The position numbers were made by a program, and so were the translations under genes. From Staphylococcus sp. (GTDB lineage: Bacteria; Bacteroidota; Bacteroidia; Bacteroidales; Muribaculaceae): 64,000 nucleotides of DNA. The stretch is taken from contig JAMPDC010000001.1 in NCBI GenBank assembly GCA_023665865.1, positions 2,058,662 to 2,122,661 of the forward strand. Reading direction: 5' to 3'. This document shows positions 19,364 to 28,062 of this stretch, piece after piece. Within the stretch, counting starts at the first letter, position 1; every line of letters starts with the position of its first letter. Below the pieces are notes generated by a model. The model saw nothing but the letters and a program-made list of their open reading frames with translations. It was not told the origin of the DNA and did not search any database.

Positions 19364-20011
19364 ATGGCAGACTATAGTGTTAGCGTCTTGACTAAAGAAG
19401 TCCTGGTCGCAATGGATATGAACGAGAAGAGGGAGGCTCTGATAAAGGAAAATGATGCAGACACCCTTACACTCGAAGAGATAGTTGCATCCAAGATAGC
19501 GCAGGCCGCAAGGGTAGTGGAGAGCAACGCTCCAGTTTGGCTCCTTGATTCCGGTCGAGCGCTTAGCGGTAGCATTACGTTTGCTAAGGAAGTAGGAAAG
19601 GGGAGAGGGCGCATGCAGTTACCTGATGACTTCATGCGCCTAATCACTTTCAAGATGAGCGATTGGGAGAGGGCGGTCACTCAACCGATACTTGAGACTG
19701 ATCCGCAGTATTTACTCCAGTCGTCGCGCTTTGCCGGATTGAGGGGAACGCCTCAAAAACCTGTGGTGTCAATAGTGAGTGAGCCGACCGGACTGGTGCT
19801 TGAGTTCTGGTCGTGTGTCGGTGGCGAGACTGTCACGCTACAGCGTGGCAGATACTTGCCTATCCCAAGGATAAAAAGTGGCGGCATTGAGGTGTGTGAA
19901 AAGCTCAAAGATGCCGTAGTGCTGTATGCCGCGTATCTTACCTGCCTTGCAACAGGGCATACAGAGCAGGCTCAGGGCTTGCTTGAACAAAGCAAAGAAC
20001 TAATGATGTAG
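19364..20011 (+). CDS. Candidate head-tail adaptor protein
   Basis: A 215-aa helical protein two genes after the major capsid gene, the usual place for an adaptor or connector that docks on the portal. An N-terminal helical part (VLVAMDMNEKREAL, VASKIAQAARVVE) is followed by a beta-rich middle (GRGRMQLPDDFMRLITFKMS) and a C-terminal helical segment containing several Leu/Ala heptads. Similar layouts occur in gp4/gp6-type adaptors, but I see no diagnostic motif. The stop is TAG; the next gene begins 12 bases later in the same frame, so read-through would fuse the two. Confidence 0.55.
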   Translation: MADYSVSVLTKEVLVAMDMNEKREALIKENDADTLTLEEIVASKIAQAARVVESNAPVWLLDSGRALSGSITFAKEVGKGRGRMQLPDDFMRLITFKMSDWERAVTQPILETDPQYLLQSSRFAGLRGTPQKPVVSIVSEPTGLVLEFWSCVGGETVTLQRGRYLPIPRIKSGGIEVCEKLKDAVVLYAAYLTCLATGHTEQAQGLLEQSKELMM

Positions 20012-20023
20012 TCTCGATATTTA

Positions 20024-21964
20024 ATGGAGGATAAGAGCGTTTTAGTTGTCGAAAACGAGACCCGCGAGGAGTGTGTCGAGCTCTCGGTCGGAACACCGGC
20101 TGAGTCAGATGGTGCGCAAATAAACGTGGAGGGGGATACAAACGAGACTGGCTATGAAACGGAGGTGCTTGGCGATGAGGAGTTGGAGGAGGATGTGAAG
20201 GATCCGCGCGACAACTATGATCACTTCGCCGACCATACATTTCATAACAATGTAACTATGGCGGGTACATTGCGAACAAAGCGATGGATACACCCTCATG
20301 GTTGTATGTTTCATAGTTTACGGGAACTTGTGGCCGAGTATCCAAACCCGGTTAGAGGGATGTGGGCGTGGGTGGGTATTGGCTTCCCATCGAAAGTATG
20401 GATATGTGAGACTGACGGAGAATGGACTGAGGCGGACCCTGATATACTTGACCGCGATTCTCTTGACGTTATACTCAATTCGTATGCCACCAAGACGTGG
20501 GTAAACGAACAGATAAAGGCAATAATGACTTCCTCGGGCGGAAGTAATATATCAAGGGCGAAGTATGCAGATAAGGCGGGGTATGCTGACGTGGCGGGGG
20601 ATTTGGCGGAGGATGCTGAGGCCAACAAGCGGTTTGTCTCCAGACTAAAGGATGACAGCGCGGCTGGGTTGATCACTTTCCTGAAGGGGCTGATCGCCCG
20701 CGAGGTGGCACGGTTTAAGGGAGGAGCGGAGTTTGGCGAGTTTGTCTCGGGTCTTACTACCGGTTTCGGCGGCGCCATTGACAAGGCGGGTAATGCCGAG
20801 GTCGAGAGCCTGAAAGTCCGGTCGTCGATGTGGGTGCAGGAGCTCATCATCAACCGTCTCGGCGCGCAGGAGGTTGATACGCTCTTCTCAGAGAGCGATA
20901 CCATCGAAAGTGTCACCGATAACGGTGACGGTACCCTGCTGTTGAAGCTCCAGAGCAAGTATGAGGGTTATTTCACTGCGATGACTGAGGGGATGGTCGT
21001 CAAGGGCGTGATCAATGACCTTTCAAGCGGCGGCACGGATTATTATACTTCGTGGATGAGAGTTAACTCGGTCAACGCTTCGGCCAATACAATAGACGTG
21101 AGTCTCTATCCCGATGACGAGGTTCCCGCCGGCCGTAACTTCCCGCCGTGTGAGCTCATGAAGATCATCCGCTGGGGGCATCAGACGGATAAGGCCAAGC
21201 AGTCGATTTTCTATATCTCGTCGACTGAGGGGCGCATTGTCAAGCTCATGGGTGTCGACAGACCTATCATTGACTTTTCCAACTATGAGATGAGTCTCGG
21301 CACACTTCCGGAGAAAATCAGTGAATTGCTACCTATCCCCGAGGGCGATACCGCCATTTATACCAAGCACCTCATAGCACAATATATATGGCAGTTCGAC
21401 CACCAGGGGAAGCCCGTCGGGGTGCCGAGAGACAGAGGTGCATGGGAGGCCGGAGGTGATTACTATGCCGGCGACACTCTCAGAGAGGAGACACAGGATT
21501 ATGAACTGTCGGAGGTGTGGCACTATGGCTGCAAGTGGCGGTGCATGAAAACCGGCACGACCGTGGCCCCTCGCTACGGTCAGACAGCCTGGGCTTTCCT
21601 TGAAGGCAATCCTAATTTCACCCTCGAGTTTGAGGAGGGCTCGCGGATATGGCTTGATCCGGATAACATTTATGGGACGCTGACGCCAGTGGCGCGGCTG
21701 TATAACCAGGATGTGACGGCCGATATTCTCGACTCGGACATCGAGTGGACGCGCTATACTGAGGATGCTGACGGTGTGCCGCAGGTGGCGAGCGACAATA
21801 TCTGGGCGATGGAGCATGCCAACGTGACCCGACAACTTGTAATAACCTCGGCTGACTTTGCCGGGGATCCAACGCAGCTGAAGCGCGTGGAGTTCCGCTG
21901 CAAGATGACGCTCAGGGATGGCCTAAACGAAAAAACTGAAACTATAACCGCAACTATGATATGA
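20024..21964 (+). CDS. Tail fibre / receptor-binding-type structural protein
   Basis: 646 aa. An acidic, disordered N-terminus (1-70) is followed by a motif-rich region typical of fibre shafts (SRAKYADKAGYADVAGDLAE and KGGAEFGEFVSGLTTGFGG) and a C-terminal part with beta-rich, Trp-rich carbohydrate-binding-like stretches (KQSIFYISSTEGRIVKLMGV, WHYGCKWRCMKTGTTVAPRY). Start context atttaATGGAGG. Its stop overlaps the next ATG (21961-21964). It probably builds the base or shaft carrying the downstream tail-tip cassettes. Confidence 0.7.
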   Translation: MEDKSVLVVENETREECVELSVGTPAESDGAQINVEGDTNETGYETEVLGDEELEEDVKDPRDNYDHFADHTFHNNVTMAGTLRTKRWIHPHGCMFHSLRELVAEYPNPVRGMWAWVGIGFPSKVWICETDGEWTEADPDILDRDSLDVILNSYATKTWVNEQIKAIMTSSGGSNISRAKYADKAGYADVAGDLAEDAEANKRFVSRLKDDSAAGLITFLKGLIAREVARFKGGAEFGEFVSGLTTGFGGAIDKAGNAEVESLKVRSSMWVQELIINRLGAQEVDTLFSESDTIESVTDNGDGTLLLKLQSKYEGYFTAMTEGMVVKGVINDLSSGGTDYYTSWMRVNSVNASANTIDVSLYPDDEVPAGRNFPPCELMKIIRWGHQTDKAKQSIFYISSTEGRIVKLMGVDRPIIDFSNYEMSLGTLPEKISELLPIPEGDTAIYTKHLIAQYIWQFDHQGKPVGVPRDRGAWEAGGDYYAGDTLREETQDYELSEVWHYGCKWRCMKTGTTVAPRYGQTAWAFLEGNPNFTLEFEEGSRIWLDPDNIYGTLTPVARLYNQDVTADILDSDIEWTRYTEDADGVPQVASDNIWAMEHANVTRQLVITSADFAGDPTQLKRVEFRCKMTLRDGLNEKTETITATMI

Positions 21965-23142
21965 AGACAAGTTATATATCTCTTGCATATAAAGACCTCG
22001 CCCCGGTGATCAACATATCGCCATCGGGCGGCGTGGGTAATACTCAGAACTTTAACGCAGCGACCGGTGAGTGGGCTCCTGACTATTCGCTGTCGCCGCT
22101 CGTGCTGCGGCCTTCTGTTTCGGTCATTGACCCGGATGGCAGGGCTTCGGGAGATGTGACCACGAAACTCACGGACGCACGTTGGTATGAAGTCGCCGCG
22201 GGTAAGGAGACCCTGATCACCGGCACAGAGGCAGCGACGGAGGATAGCACTAAGAAGAAATACACTCTCGGCAAGGCTGCCGATGGCTATACTTTGCAGC
22301 TCAATTCCAATGTGGCGGCCGGCGAGAAGATCTCGCTACGCTTTAAAGCGAAGTATCTTGACACGCGCAAAAATGCGGTGTTGGTGCTCTCCTATGACTG
22401 TGTGGTCAAGTGTCTCAATGAGACTTTGACGACGCCGGATCTGATAGTGAATTTCCCGGAGTCATCGACTTGGGACCCCATATATGAGACCACGGCCACA
22501 GTTAAAATTAAAGCTGACTTGCTCTTAGCTTCCGGCATTGTGGATGCCTCGAAGCGTGTATTTGTGTGGGAGATGCTACGCGATGACAATACCTGGTCGG
22601 AGGTGGGCTCGTCTATCCTCGATAATGAGTGCAGCATATCGGCCGACACTTCCGAACTGACTCTTGACCGCTCTCTCATGGGTACACGCTGCGACCTCCG
22701 TGTGAGGGCGAAGTATGACCCTGATGGCAATCCTGCGGGGGTTGTGCTCAACGACCTCTCTCCGGAGAAGCGCATAAGCGTGGTGAGGCAGATCTGTGAG
22801 TATTGGTATAACAATGTCTCCCCGCGCTCGGCTGCCGTCGATGGAAAGATGGTGCGTCTGAGGTGTGTGATTGAGGGTGCTAAGGGTAATCTTCCCACCC
22901 CTGAGCGGGAGTTGGAATTTATCTGGTATGTGACAAGCAATCCTACCAATCCGAGTTGGAGCGAGGTGGCGCGAGGTCAGAATGTCGACGTGTCGACATC
23001 GTTTGTCTCCGAGGCCGACGGCGCTCTGACAGCGGTCGATGTCAAGGACCGCGGGCCGCTGAAGTATCTGAAGCTGTCGACCGGTGAATATCTGACTATA
23101 GGCGGCAAATTACTAATGGTGAAACACAACTCAAATTCATAA
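21961..23142 (+). CDS. Tail-associated beta-sandwich (Ig-like) protein
   Basis: 393 aa, almost entirely beta, with repeated segments of Ig-like build (for example FVWEMLRDDNTWSEVGSSIL and LEFIWYVTSNPTNPSWSEVA, which share W-x(n)-W-S-E-V endings). Two or three tandem Ig-like domains are likely. Such proteins decorate phage tails or fibres and bind surface glycans. Translationally coupled to the preceding fibre gene by a 4-base overlap. Specific role unknown. Confidence 0.6.
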   Translation: MKTSYISLAYKDLAPVINISPSGGVGNTQNFNAATGEWAPDYSLSPLVLRPSVSVIDPDGRASGDVTTKLTDARWYEVAAGKETLITGTEAATEDSTKKKYTLGKAADGYTLQLNSNVAAGEKISLRFKAKYLDTRKNAVLVLSYDCVVKCLNETLTTPDLIVNFPESSTWDPIYETTATVKIKADLLLASGIVDASKRVFVWEMLRDDNTWSEVGSSILDNECSISADTSELTLDRSLMGTRCDLRVRAKYDPDGNPAGVVLNDLSPEKRISVVRQICEYWYNNVSPRSAAVDGKMVRLRCVIEGAKGNLPTPERELEFIWYVTSNPTNPSWSEVARGQNVDVSTSFVSEADGALTAVDVKDRGPLKYLKLSTGEYLTIGGKLLMVKHNSNS

Positions 23143-23154
23143 ATATATTTTACT

Positions 23155-23520
23155 ATGGCATATTATGTAAAATGCAACGAAAAAACCTACAAGGCTATCG
23201 GCTCACCTACCGAGCGCCTTGAGCTCGCCGACGGCAATCATCTCGCTTGGCAGGGTGATTTTACCGGCTTTCCTGAGTGGCCGGATATAAAGGCTATCGC
23301 AGCCCGCACCGGGTCGCTTCTGCTTTCGCCTTACGAGGCTCGCCAGGAGCAGGACGGGGAGATTTGCAGGGAGCTTCCGGTCCCAACGGATGAAGCTTTC
23401 TTAGTGAATAGCGGAGAGCACAGTGTGGAGGGTGATGAGCCGGCTTCGGACTCGTCGGACGTTTCAGTCGAGGAGACTCCGACTGATGACTCTAACCCCG
23501 AGGAGGGGGGTGAGGCATGA
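23155..23520 (+). CDS. Small structural protein with acidic tail
   Basis: 121 aa. A compact N-terminal domain (MAYYVKCNEKTYKAIGSPTE) and central WQGDFTGFPEWPDIKAIAAR are followed by a 40-residue acidic Ser/Glu/Asp tail. It resembles the 18814 product in overall build. It lies in the tail operon between two Ig-like proteins and its stop overlaps the next start (ATGA). No function assigned. Confidence 0.6.
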   Translation: MAYYVKCNEKTYKAIGSPTERLELADGNHLAWQGDFTGFPEWPDIKAIAARTGSLLLSPYEARQEQDGEICRELPVPTDEAFLVNSGEHSVEGDEPASDSSDVSVEETPTDDSNPEEGGEA

Positions 23521-24602
23521 ATACGGCTACCGGCGTCGGCTTTGTGAGTTTTACCAAGAAGATAGGCAGCTACACAACCGCTATTCAATGCTCGGAGGGC
23601 GACCTCTCGCAGCTCTATACGGGCGATGAGACGAACTATACCTGCGTCCCCGATTTCGAGGCCGCGGGGTATGATAGCCCACTGCTGTCGTTTGTCGTTG
23701 TGTCCTCCCGCGTTGCGGAGGGCGTCGCTTCACTCGGTACGGTCAAATGGTATTTCAATGATACCGAAATATTATTTGGCAGCAACGGTGTGTCGACAAA
23801 CTTCTCCGGTGCTTTCGAAAAGGTGACACCTACCAGCGCTAACGGCTATGTCTATCCGGGCATCAAGGTTCTCAAAAACCTTGTGGCAATCGGAGGCTTT
23901 GCCCCCATCACGATTAAGGCAACCGGGCGTATTATCGTAGGTAACGACTCGGACACGGTGCAGGCTTCTTACACTATAGGTATCTCTCAGAACACCGGTG
24001 GCTCGACAAACATTGTCAAGATCGCTGCCTCAAATGCAGCCCAGGGCTTCACGATTACCGAAAAGGGTGGCTCTGTGAAAATCAAGGCAGTGTGCTATCG
24101 AGAGGGCAAGACCCTCGTGAGCCCTACTGCGCTCACTTATAAGTGGTATAAAATGGGAAGCGGTGTATGGTCTCAGATAGCAGGTGCGACCGGTTCAGAA
24201 CTTACGATCAACGAGGGCGACATCATGGTTACGAGCCTTTATATGGTCGAGGTTTACGACGGCGGCAAGCTCTTCGGCAGAGATACTGAGAAGATTGTGG
24301 ACGCTTCTGACTGCTACCTCGTGGAGTTCCACTTCACCCCCGCGACAGCCAATATTTCGGATGACCCCGACGGCGTTCACAATGTCAACGTCAAGGTTTC
24401 GGTTGCGTCGCGCAAAACCGGCGCTACAATCGTGACCAAGGACGCGGCACAGGCGCTGTTCACTGTCCTTGACCCGGCGGGTGTAATACTCAACGGGTCC
24501 TCCAGTACAACGAAGAAAAACTCGCAGGACGTCACTCTGGCTATGGTGCAGCAGGCCGAATGCGGCGTGCAGGTCGTGACCGAGGTTGACATCCCCGCAT
24601 AA
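23517..24602 (+). CDS. Tail-associated beta-sandwich (Ig-like) protein
   Basis: 361 aa, beta-rich, with Ig-like strand patterns (LTYKWYKMGSGVWSQIAGAT, then EGDIMVTSLYMVEVYD). The W-x(n)-W-S-x-I motif mirrors the W...W-S-E-V motif of the 21961 product, suggesting shared domain ancestry. Overlaps its upstream neighbour by ATGA. Probably another tail or fibre decoration protein. Confidence 0.6.
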   Translation: MNTATGVGFVSFTKKIGSYTTAIQCSEGDLSQLYTGDETNYTCVPDFEAAGYDSPLLSFVVVSSRVAEGVASLGTVKWYFNDTEILFGSNGVSTNFSGAFEKVTPTSANGYVYPGIKVLKNLVAIGGFAPITIKATGRIIVGNDSDTVQASYTIGISQNTGGSTNIVKIAASNAAQGFTITEKGGSVKIKAVCYREGKTLVSPTALTYKWYKMGSGVWSQIAGATGSELTINEGDIMVTSLYMVEVYDGGKLFGRDTEKIVDASDCYLVEFHFTPATANISDDPDGVHNVNVKVSVASRKTGATIVTKDAAQALFTVLDPAGVILNGSSSTTKKNSQDVTLAMVQQAECGVQVVTEVDIPA

Positions 24603-24614
24603 ACACTCTGAATT

Positions 24615-26462
24615 ATGGCAACGCAAACGGTAAGGGCAGTAGCTTATGTCGGTTATCAAAAGACCGGGCCTGCGGCAGTGATGTACGAAGTTGTGCTCTC
24701 CGCGTCCGCTATCAAGTATGACGCCGATTCGGGAACGTGCACACCATCGTCTATCACTCCTAAGCTCTACAAGCACGTGGGCGAAGAGGTGACGGAAGTT
24801 TCGAGTGTTCCCGGCTGCTATCTTCCACTCTATAAGGATGGCGTGCGATACCGCACGGCCACCTGGACCCCGGGGGTAGCCAGGAGCCTATCGGGCGACG
24901 CGGAGACCTACGGTTTTCTCGTGGTCAATAGTGCGACCGAGGAAGTCGTCGCCCAGGCTACCGTTGCGATCTATCGTGACGGAGAAAAGGGAGACAAGGG
25001 CGATACCGGCAAACGTGGCATCTACATCCCGACCCCACGAATGTGGGAGGACTATGCCGACGGCTACCAGTTTCAGGCAGGTGGCGCCGGCGACGAAAGG
25101 CTCGATGTTGTGCTACGTGAGTATAACGGAAAGATGTATGCCTACGCTTGTAAGGTCAATCATCCGAAATCGTCGACCTATGACCCGATAGGCTCGTATG
25201 GCACTCTGTTTTGGGAGACGGGGCAGCAGTGGACTTTCATAGCCACGAAGATCCTGCTCGCGGAAGCTGCGTATGTCGACAAGCTGACTGTCGGCGGCAT
25301 CCGCATGTATGACACCGACGGCAATATAGTCTTTGAGGCCGCCAACGGTGACGTCAACTGCAACCGTGGTACCTTCCGCAACGTCAGGTTGCTCGCCGGC
25401 GACGAGGATGGCAAACGCATCGAACTGGACCCGGACACAAAGATGATTGCGATCTACGACGAGGACGGCAACCAGTGCGCGGTGCTCGACGGGTCGACCC
25501 GCAGTTCGGCTGAGCTGCTGAAGGACACTGCGGTGACGTTGACGAAGTCGCCGGCCGGTGAGATCTCACTCTCGGTCGATAGTTCGGCAACCTCCTCTGC
25601 GAGCAAGGAGACCCAGGCGTCGGCCAAGACTTCGACACTGAGCGGTGCGGGATCTATTAAGATCACGGCGACGGCTTCAGTGAACGTGGGTGTGGCCGGT
25701 GTAGCAGGTACATCGGTGCCGCAGATGGTCAGACGCGGTGAGCTGCGCTGCGTGGTGAGGACTTACAATCCGTCTACCACTCTCATCAACACCCGCAAGG
25801 TGCTCGTGACTGGCTGGTCGGAGAACACGGGAAACCCGAGCGCCGGGAGCGCTCAGAAGACGGCGACGTTTTCAGTGAACGTGCCTCCGGGCTACCATCA
25901 GATCTTCTTCGAGCTCACGGGCGCCGGCGCTGCTGTCAGCGGCAAGGCTTCGCTCGGGGCGGCGACGTTTGTCTCCGACCAGGTGATGGGCCATTTCTTC
26001 AGCGGTGGCTTAGGTGTCACCCGTGACACGCTCAACTATCTGCTCGCGCTATACGAGGGCAATATAATGAAGCTTATGCTCGGAGGTGAGTTTTGGGTCG
26101 ACAAGATCAAGCAGCCAAAGGTGGTCTATGCGGCGCAGGTGACTGACACCTCGGAGGCTTCGGGGACAGCACCGTCGACGAGGGTGTTTACCTCGCTCCC
26201 TGGCTCGACTGTAGAGGTGGCGAAGCAGAAGAGTGCGGCCGACGGGTATATGCTGACGTTTCCGGCCGAGTATGGCCTTAAACCCGCCAACTGTTTCGTC
26301 CATGCTACAGGTATTGGTTCTGTCGCCGGATCGTCATCGAGCCCGGCGAAGGCTTCGGTGTCAGTGGCTGCGGCCGGGAGTATGCTGGTGGTGAATGTCG
26401 TGGTCTCGGATGATAACTCGCCCAACTACGGAGGATTTTTTATTGAGGTAAAGAAATATTAA
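24615..26462 (+). CDS. Tail fibre protein with collagen-like segment
   Basis: 615 aa. It contains a short collagen-like G-x-y stretch (GEKGDKGDTGKRG near residues 124-136), a trimerisation feature common in phage fibres, followed by GIYIPTPRMWEDYADGYQFQ and a beta-rich body. The final ~100 residues (FTSLPGSTVEVAKQKSAADG then FIEVKKY) resemble a terminal receptor-contact domain. It precedes the tandem array of tail-tip cassettes and may be the shaft to which they attach. Confidence 0.68.
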   Translation: MATQTVRAVAYVGYQKTGPAAVMYEVVLSASAIKYDADSGTCTPSSITPKLYKHVGEEVTEVSSVPGCYLPLYKDGVRYRTATWTPGVARSLSGDAETYGFLVVNSATEEVVAQATVAIYRDGEKGDKGDTGKRGIYIPTPRMWEDYADGYQFQAGGAGDERLDVVLREYNGKMYAYACKVNHPKSSTYDPIGSYGTLFWETGQQWTFIATKILLAEAAYVDKLTVGGIRMYDTDGNIVFEAANGDVNCNRGTFRNVRLLAGDEDGKRIELDPDTKMIAIYDEDGNQCAVLDGSTRSSAELLKDTAVTLTKSPAGEISLSVDSSATSSASKETQASAKTSTLSGAGSIKITATASVNVGVAGVAGTSVPQMVRRGELRCVVRTYNPSTTLINTRKVLVTGWSENTGNPSAGSAQKTATFSVNVPPGYHQIFFELTGAGAAVSGKASLGAATFVSDQVMGHFFSGGLGVTRDTLNYLLALYEGNIMKLMLGGEFWVDKIKQPKVVYAAQVTDTSEASGTAPSTRVFTSLPGSTVEVAKQKSAADGYMLTFPAEYGLKPANCFVHATGIGSVAGSSSSPAKASVSVAAAGSMLVVNVVVSDDNSPNYGGFFIEVKKY

Positions 26463-26482
26463 CAATTAACATTCATATAATT

Positions 26483-27124
26483 ATGGTAACAGAGAAAACA
26501 ATCGACATCGGCCATATGGCTTCGGTGTCATCGCCCGGTGGCAGCGAGAAGTTTGTCACCGACAAAGGGGTGATCACGCTCGACGCACTGCTTGCGTTGG
26601 TGAAAAATAGCTTGCAGATTGGTGGCAGGAATTTACTGCTTAACTCCGGCGCACCAATATCACGCATAACCGGCAATGAGGCCCGCTGGACTTCGGAACC
26701 CCTCGATCAGAACAAAGGATATACATTGTCGTTTGAGGCTGACTGGGATGGTGAAACAAGACCAACCAGCGTAGAAGTATTTCTTGGAGAAAAACTCGGA
26801 ACTGCGATCGTTGAACGTAACATGGTAGAATCGAAAGCAGTAGTTAAGGGCCGGAATGTCTTCTATTTCGACAAGCTTGTGAAGCCTCATAAGATGCTTG
26901 GGGTCTGGCTTGGAAGCGCGAATAGTGTAATGTTTACTGTATCGAACATGAAGCTCGAAGAAGGCAACGTTGCTACTGCCTGGTGTCCTGCCTTTGAGGA
27001 TTATCAATCAATTTCGGGGGGGGTAATTCATTGGTCTACAATGAGTTGCAAAGCCTCAAAGTTGCCATATCCCCGACACAGAAGAAGAAACATTATCGCC
27101 GAAAGGCATTTATTTACTCTTTAA
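26483..27124 (+). CDS. Tail-tip cassette A: carbohydrate-binding-type fibre protein with G tract
   Basis: As sequenced, 213 aa. Residues 1-40 form an attachment region (MVTEKTIDIGHMASVSSPGG) shared with cassette B. Then comes a fibre domain of the type beginning GGRNLLLNSGAP and ending KLEEGNVATAWCPAFEDY. A run of eight G (27016-27023) follows. The present frame continues as GGVIHWSTMSCKASKLPYPR and looks unnatural. One more G would give GGGNSLVYNELQSLKVAISP, a credible helical end stopping just before cassette B; one fewer would stop at once (TAA). It probably binds bacterial surface sugar, with the tract setting its C-terminus. Confidence 0.7.
   Translation: MVTEKTIDIGHMASVSSPGGSEKFVTDKGVITLDALLALVKNSLQIGGRNLLLNSGAPISRITGNEARWTSEPLDQNKGYTLSFEADWDGETRPTSVEVFLGEKLGTAIVERNMVESKAVVKGRNVFYFDKLVKPHKMLGVWLGSANSVMFTVSNMKLEEGNVATAWCPAFEDYQSISGGVIHWSTMSCKASKLPYPRHRRRNIIAERHLFTL
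27016..27023 (+). repeat. Poly-G tract (8 G) in cassette A
   Basis: Eight consecutive G followed by TAATTC, so a change of one base changes the reading frame and a loss of one G creates an immediate TAA. Tract length and position mirror those in cassettes B and D. Confidence 0.8.
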
Positions 27125-27135
27125 ATTAAAGGAAT

Positions 27136-28062
27136 ATGGCAAACGAAAAGACTTTGCAACTCGGCGCGGAGGCCACTGTGTCCTCTCTGGCCGACACGGA
27201 CCGTATCTTCGCCTACGACTCCGGCGGCTCACTTCGCCCCGTGACTTTCAGTCAGCTCAAACAACTCGTCCGCGACTCTATTCAGGTAGGAGGAAGGAAC
27301 CTTATTAAAGATTCTGCGTCCTCGATAAGCAACACCGAATATTTGATTAAGATATTTTCATTTGGAGAAGATGCCCCGAAGGATGGCGAGCAATGTGTTA
27401 TGACCATTTGGGGTGAACGCGAAAATCCTGACGGGAGGTTCCGAATATTCCTAAATGGAGACCTTAAATTTGTCGGAAATGTCATGAAAATAGCAGATGG
27501 CGTATATCGTTGGTCCGGCAAATGGGCTGCCCCTGATGGAGGGGAGTCTAAGGAGCTATGGCTTTTTAAGGAGTCTTCATTGTCTTCTACCCGAAGTACC
27601 ATTTATCGAGTCAAGTTAGAACGTGGCAACATTGCGACAGACTGGTCTCCTGCGCCAGAAGATTGGGGGGGGGTAAAATACTTACTCTCAATCAATTACG
27701 AGAAAGGAGGGCAGCAGCATGAGCGAGAAGGTAACGACTTTGACAGAAGGGCTGTTGAAATCGCTCATGCCAGGTCTTTTTACAAGCATGGGGCACGTCG
27801 GCGATCTCGATACTTGTCTTATAACCGGAATTTACAGGGTCTCAGCGAACACGAAAAACATTCCGGAAGGACAATATCAATATGGAATTCTGATTGTTTT
27901 CCACGAGATAATAGACGACAAGACGTATGCGGTTCAATTATACTTCCAGGATTATGCCGGATCAATACTCTCAAGAGTATGTTGGGCAGGTTCACTCCGC
28001 CCATGGAGGGAGATAGCTTCAACAGAACTATAGCTCGCAGAAAGGAGGTGGTTGCAGCATGA
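27136..28062 (+). CDS. Tail-tip cassette B: carbohydrate-binding-type fibre protein, frameshifted by G tract into a long extension
   Basis: Residues 1-45 (MANEKTLQLGAEATVSSLAD) match the cassette A anchor, followed by the same fibre domain (GGRNLIKDSA to RGNIATDWSPAPEDW). With the nine G present (27665-27673), translation continues as GGVKYLLSINYEKGG straight through cassette C in another frame for about 130 basic residues, ending KEVVAA at a stop overlapping the ATG of cassette D. With ten G it would end GGGKILTLNQLRERRAAA with the stop overlapping cassette C's ATG, closely matching cassette D's end (GGGKALLLNYLR). With eight it stops immediately. The intact form is therefore probably 27136-27722, and this sequence is in a shifted state. 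Confidence 0.68.
   Translation: MANEKTLQLGAEATVSSLADTDRIFAYDSGGSLRPVTFSQLKQLVRDSIQVGGRNLIKDSASSISNTEYLIKIFSFGEDAPKDGEQCVMTIWGERENPDGRFRIFLNGDLKFVGNVMKIADGVYRWSGKWAAPDGGESKELWLFKESSLSSTRSTIYRVKLERGNIATDWSPAPEDWGGVKYLLSINYEKGGQQHEREGNDFDRRAVEIAHARSFYKHGARRRSRYLSYNRNLQGLSEHEKHSGRTISIWNSDCFPRDNRRQDVCGSIILPGLCRINTLKSMLGRFTPPMEGDSFNRTIARRKEVVAA
27665..27673 (+). repeat. Poly-G tract (9 G) in cassette B
   Basis: Nine consecutive G followed by TAAAAT. Ten would restore the GGGK ending seen in cassette D; nine gives the long read-through protein; eight gives TAA. Confidence 0.85.
27702..27718 (+). promoter_or_regulatory. Strong Shine-Dalgarno site before cassette C
   Basis: GAAAGGAGG at 27702-27710 followed by gcagcagc and ATG at 27719. 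It is one of four near-identical junctions in the cassette array, unusual for Bacteroidota, whose genes mostly lack such sites. Confidence 0.75.
27719..28033 (+). CDS. Tail-tip cassette C: pyocin-knob-type protein
   Basis: 104 aa. Anchor MSEKVTTLTEGLLKSL is shared with cassette E. The rest follows the pyocin knob pattern (LDTCLITGIYRVS, GQYQYGILIVFHE, AVQLYFQDYAG, WREI), a small receptor-contact domain of phage and pyocin fibres. A strong Shine-Dalgarno site precedes it. It is also overlapped in full by the shifted frame of cassette B, so its translation may depend on the upstream G-tract state: in the ten-G state the cassette B stop overlaps this ATG. Confidence 0.72.
   Translation: MSEKVTTLTEGLLKSLMPGLFTSMGHVGDLDTCLITGIYRVSANTKNIPEGQYQYGILIVFHEIIDDKTYAVQLYFQDYAGSILSRVCWAGSLRPWREIASTEL
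28041..28058 (+). promoter_or_regulatory. Strong Shine-Dalgarno site before cassette D
   Basis: AAAGGAGGTG at 28041-28050, then gttgcagc and ATG at 28059; a near-perfect complement of the 16S rRNA 3' end. Confidence 0.75.

Noticed and set aside
20009..20024. Amber read-through fusing the adaptor candidate to the fibre protein
   Set aside because: The frames do match, but the downstream gene has its own ATG and nothing else supports read-through here.
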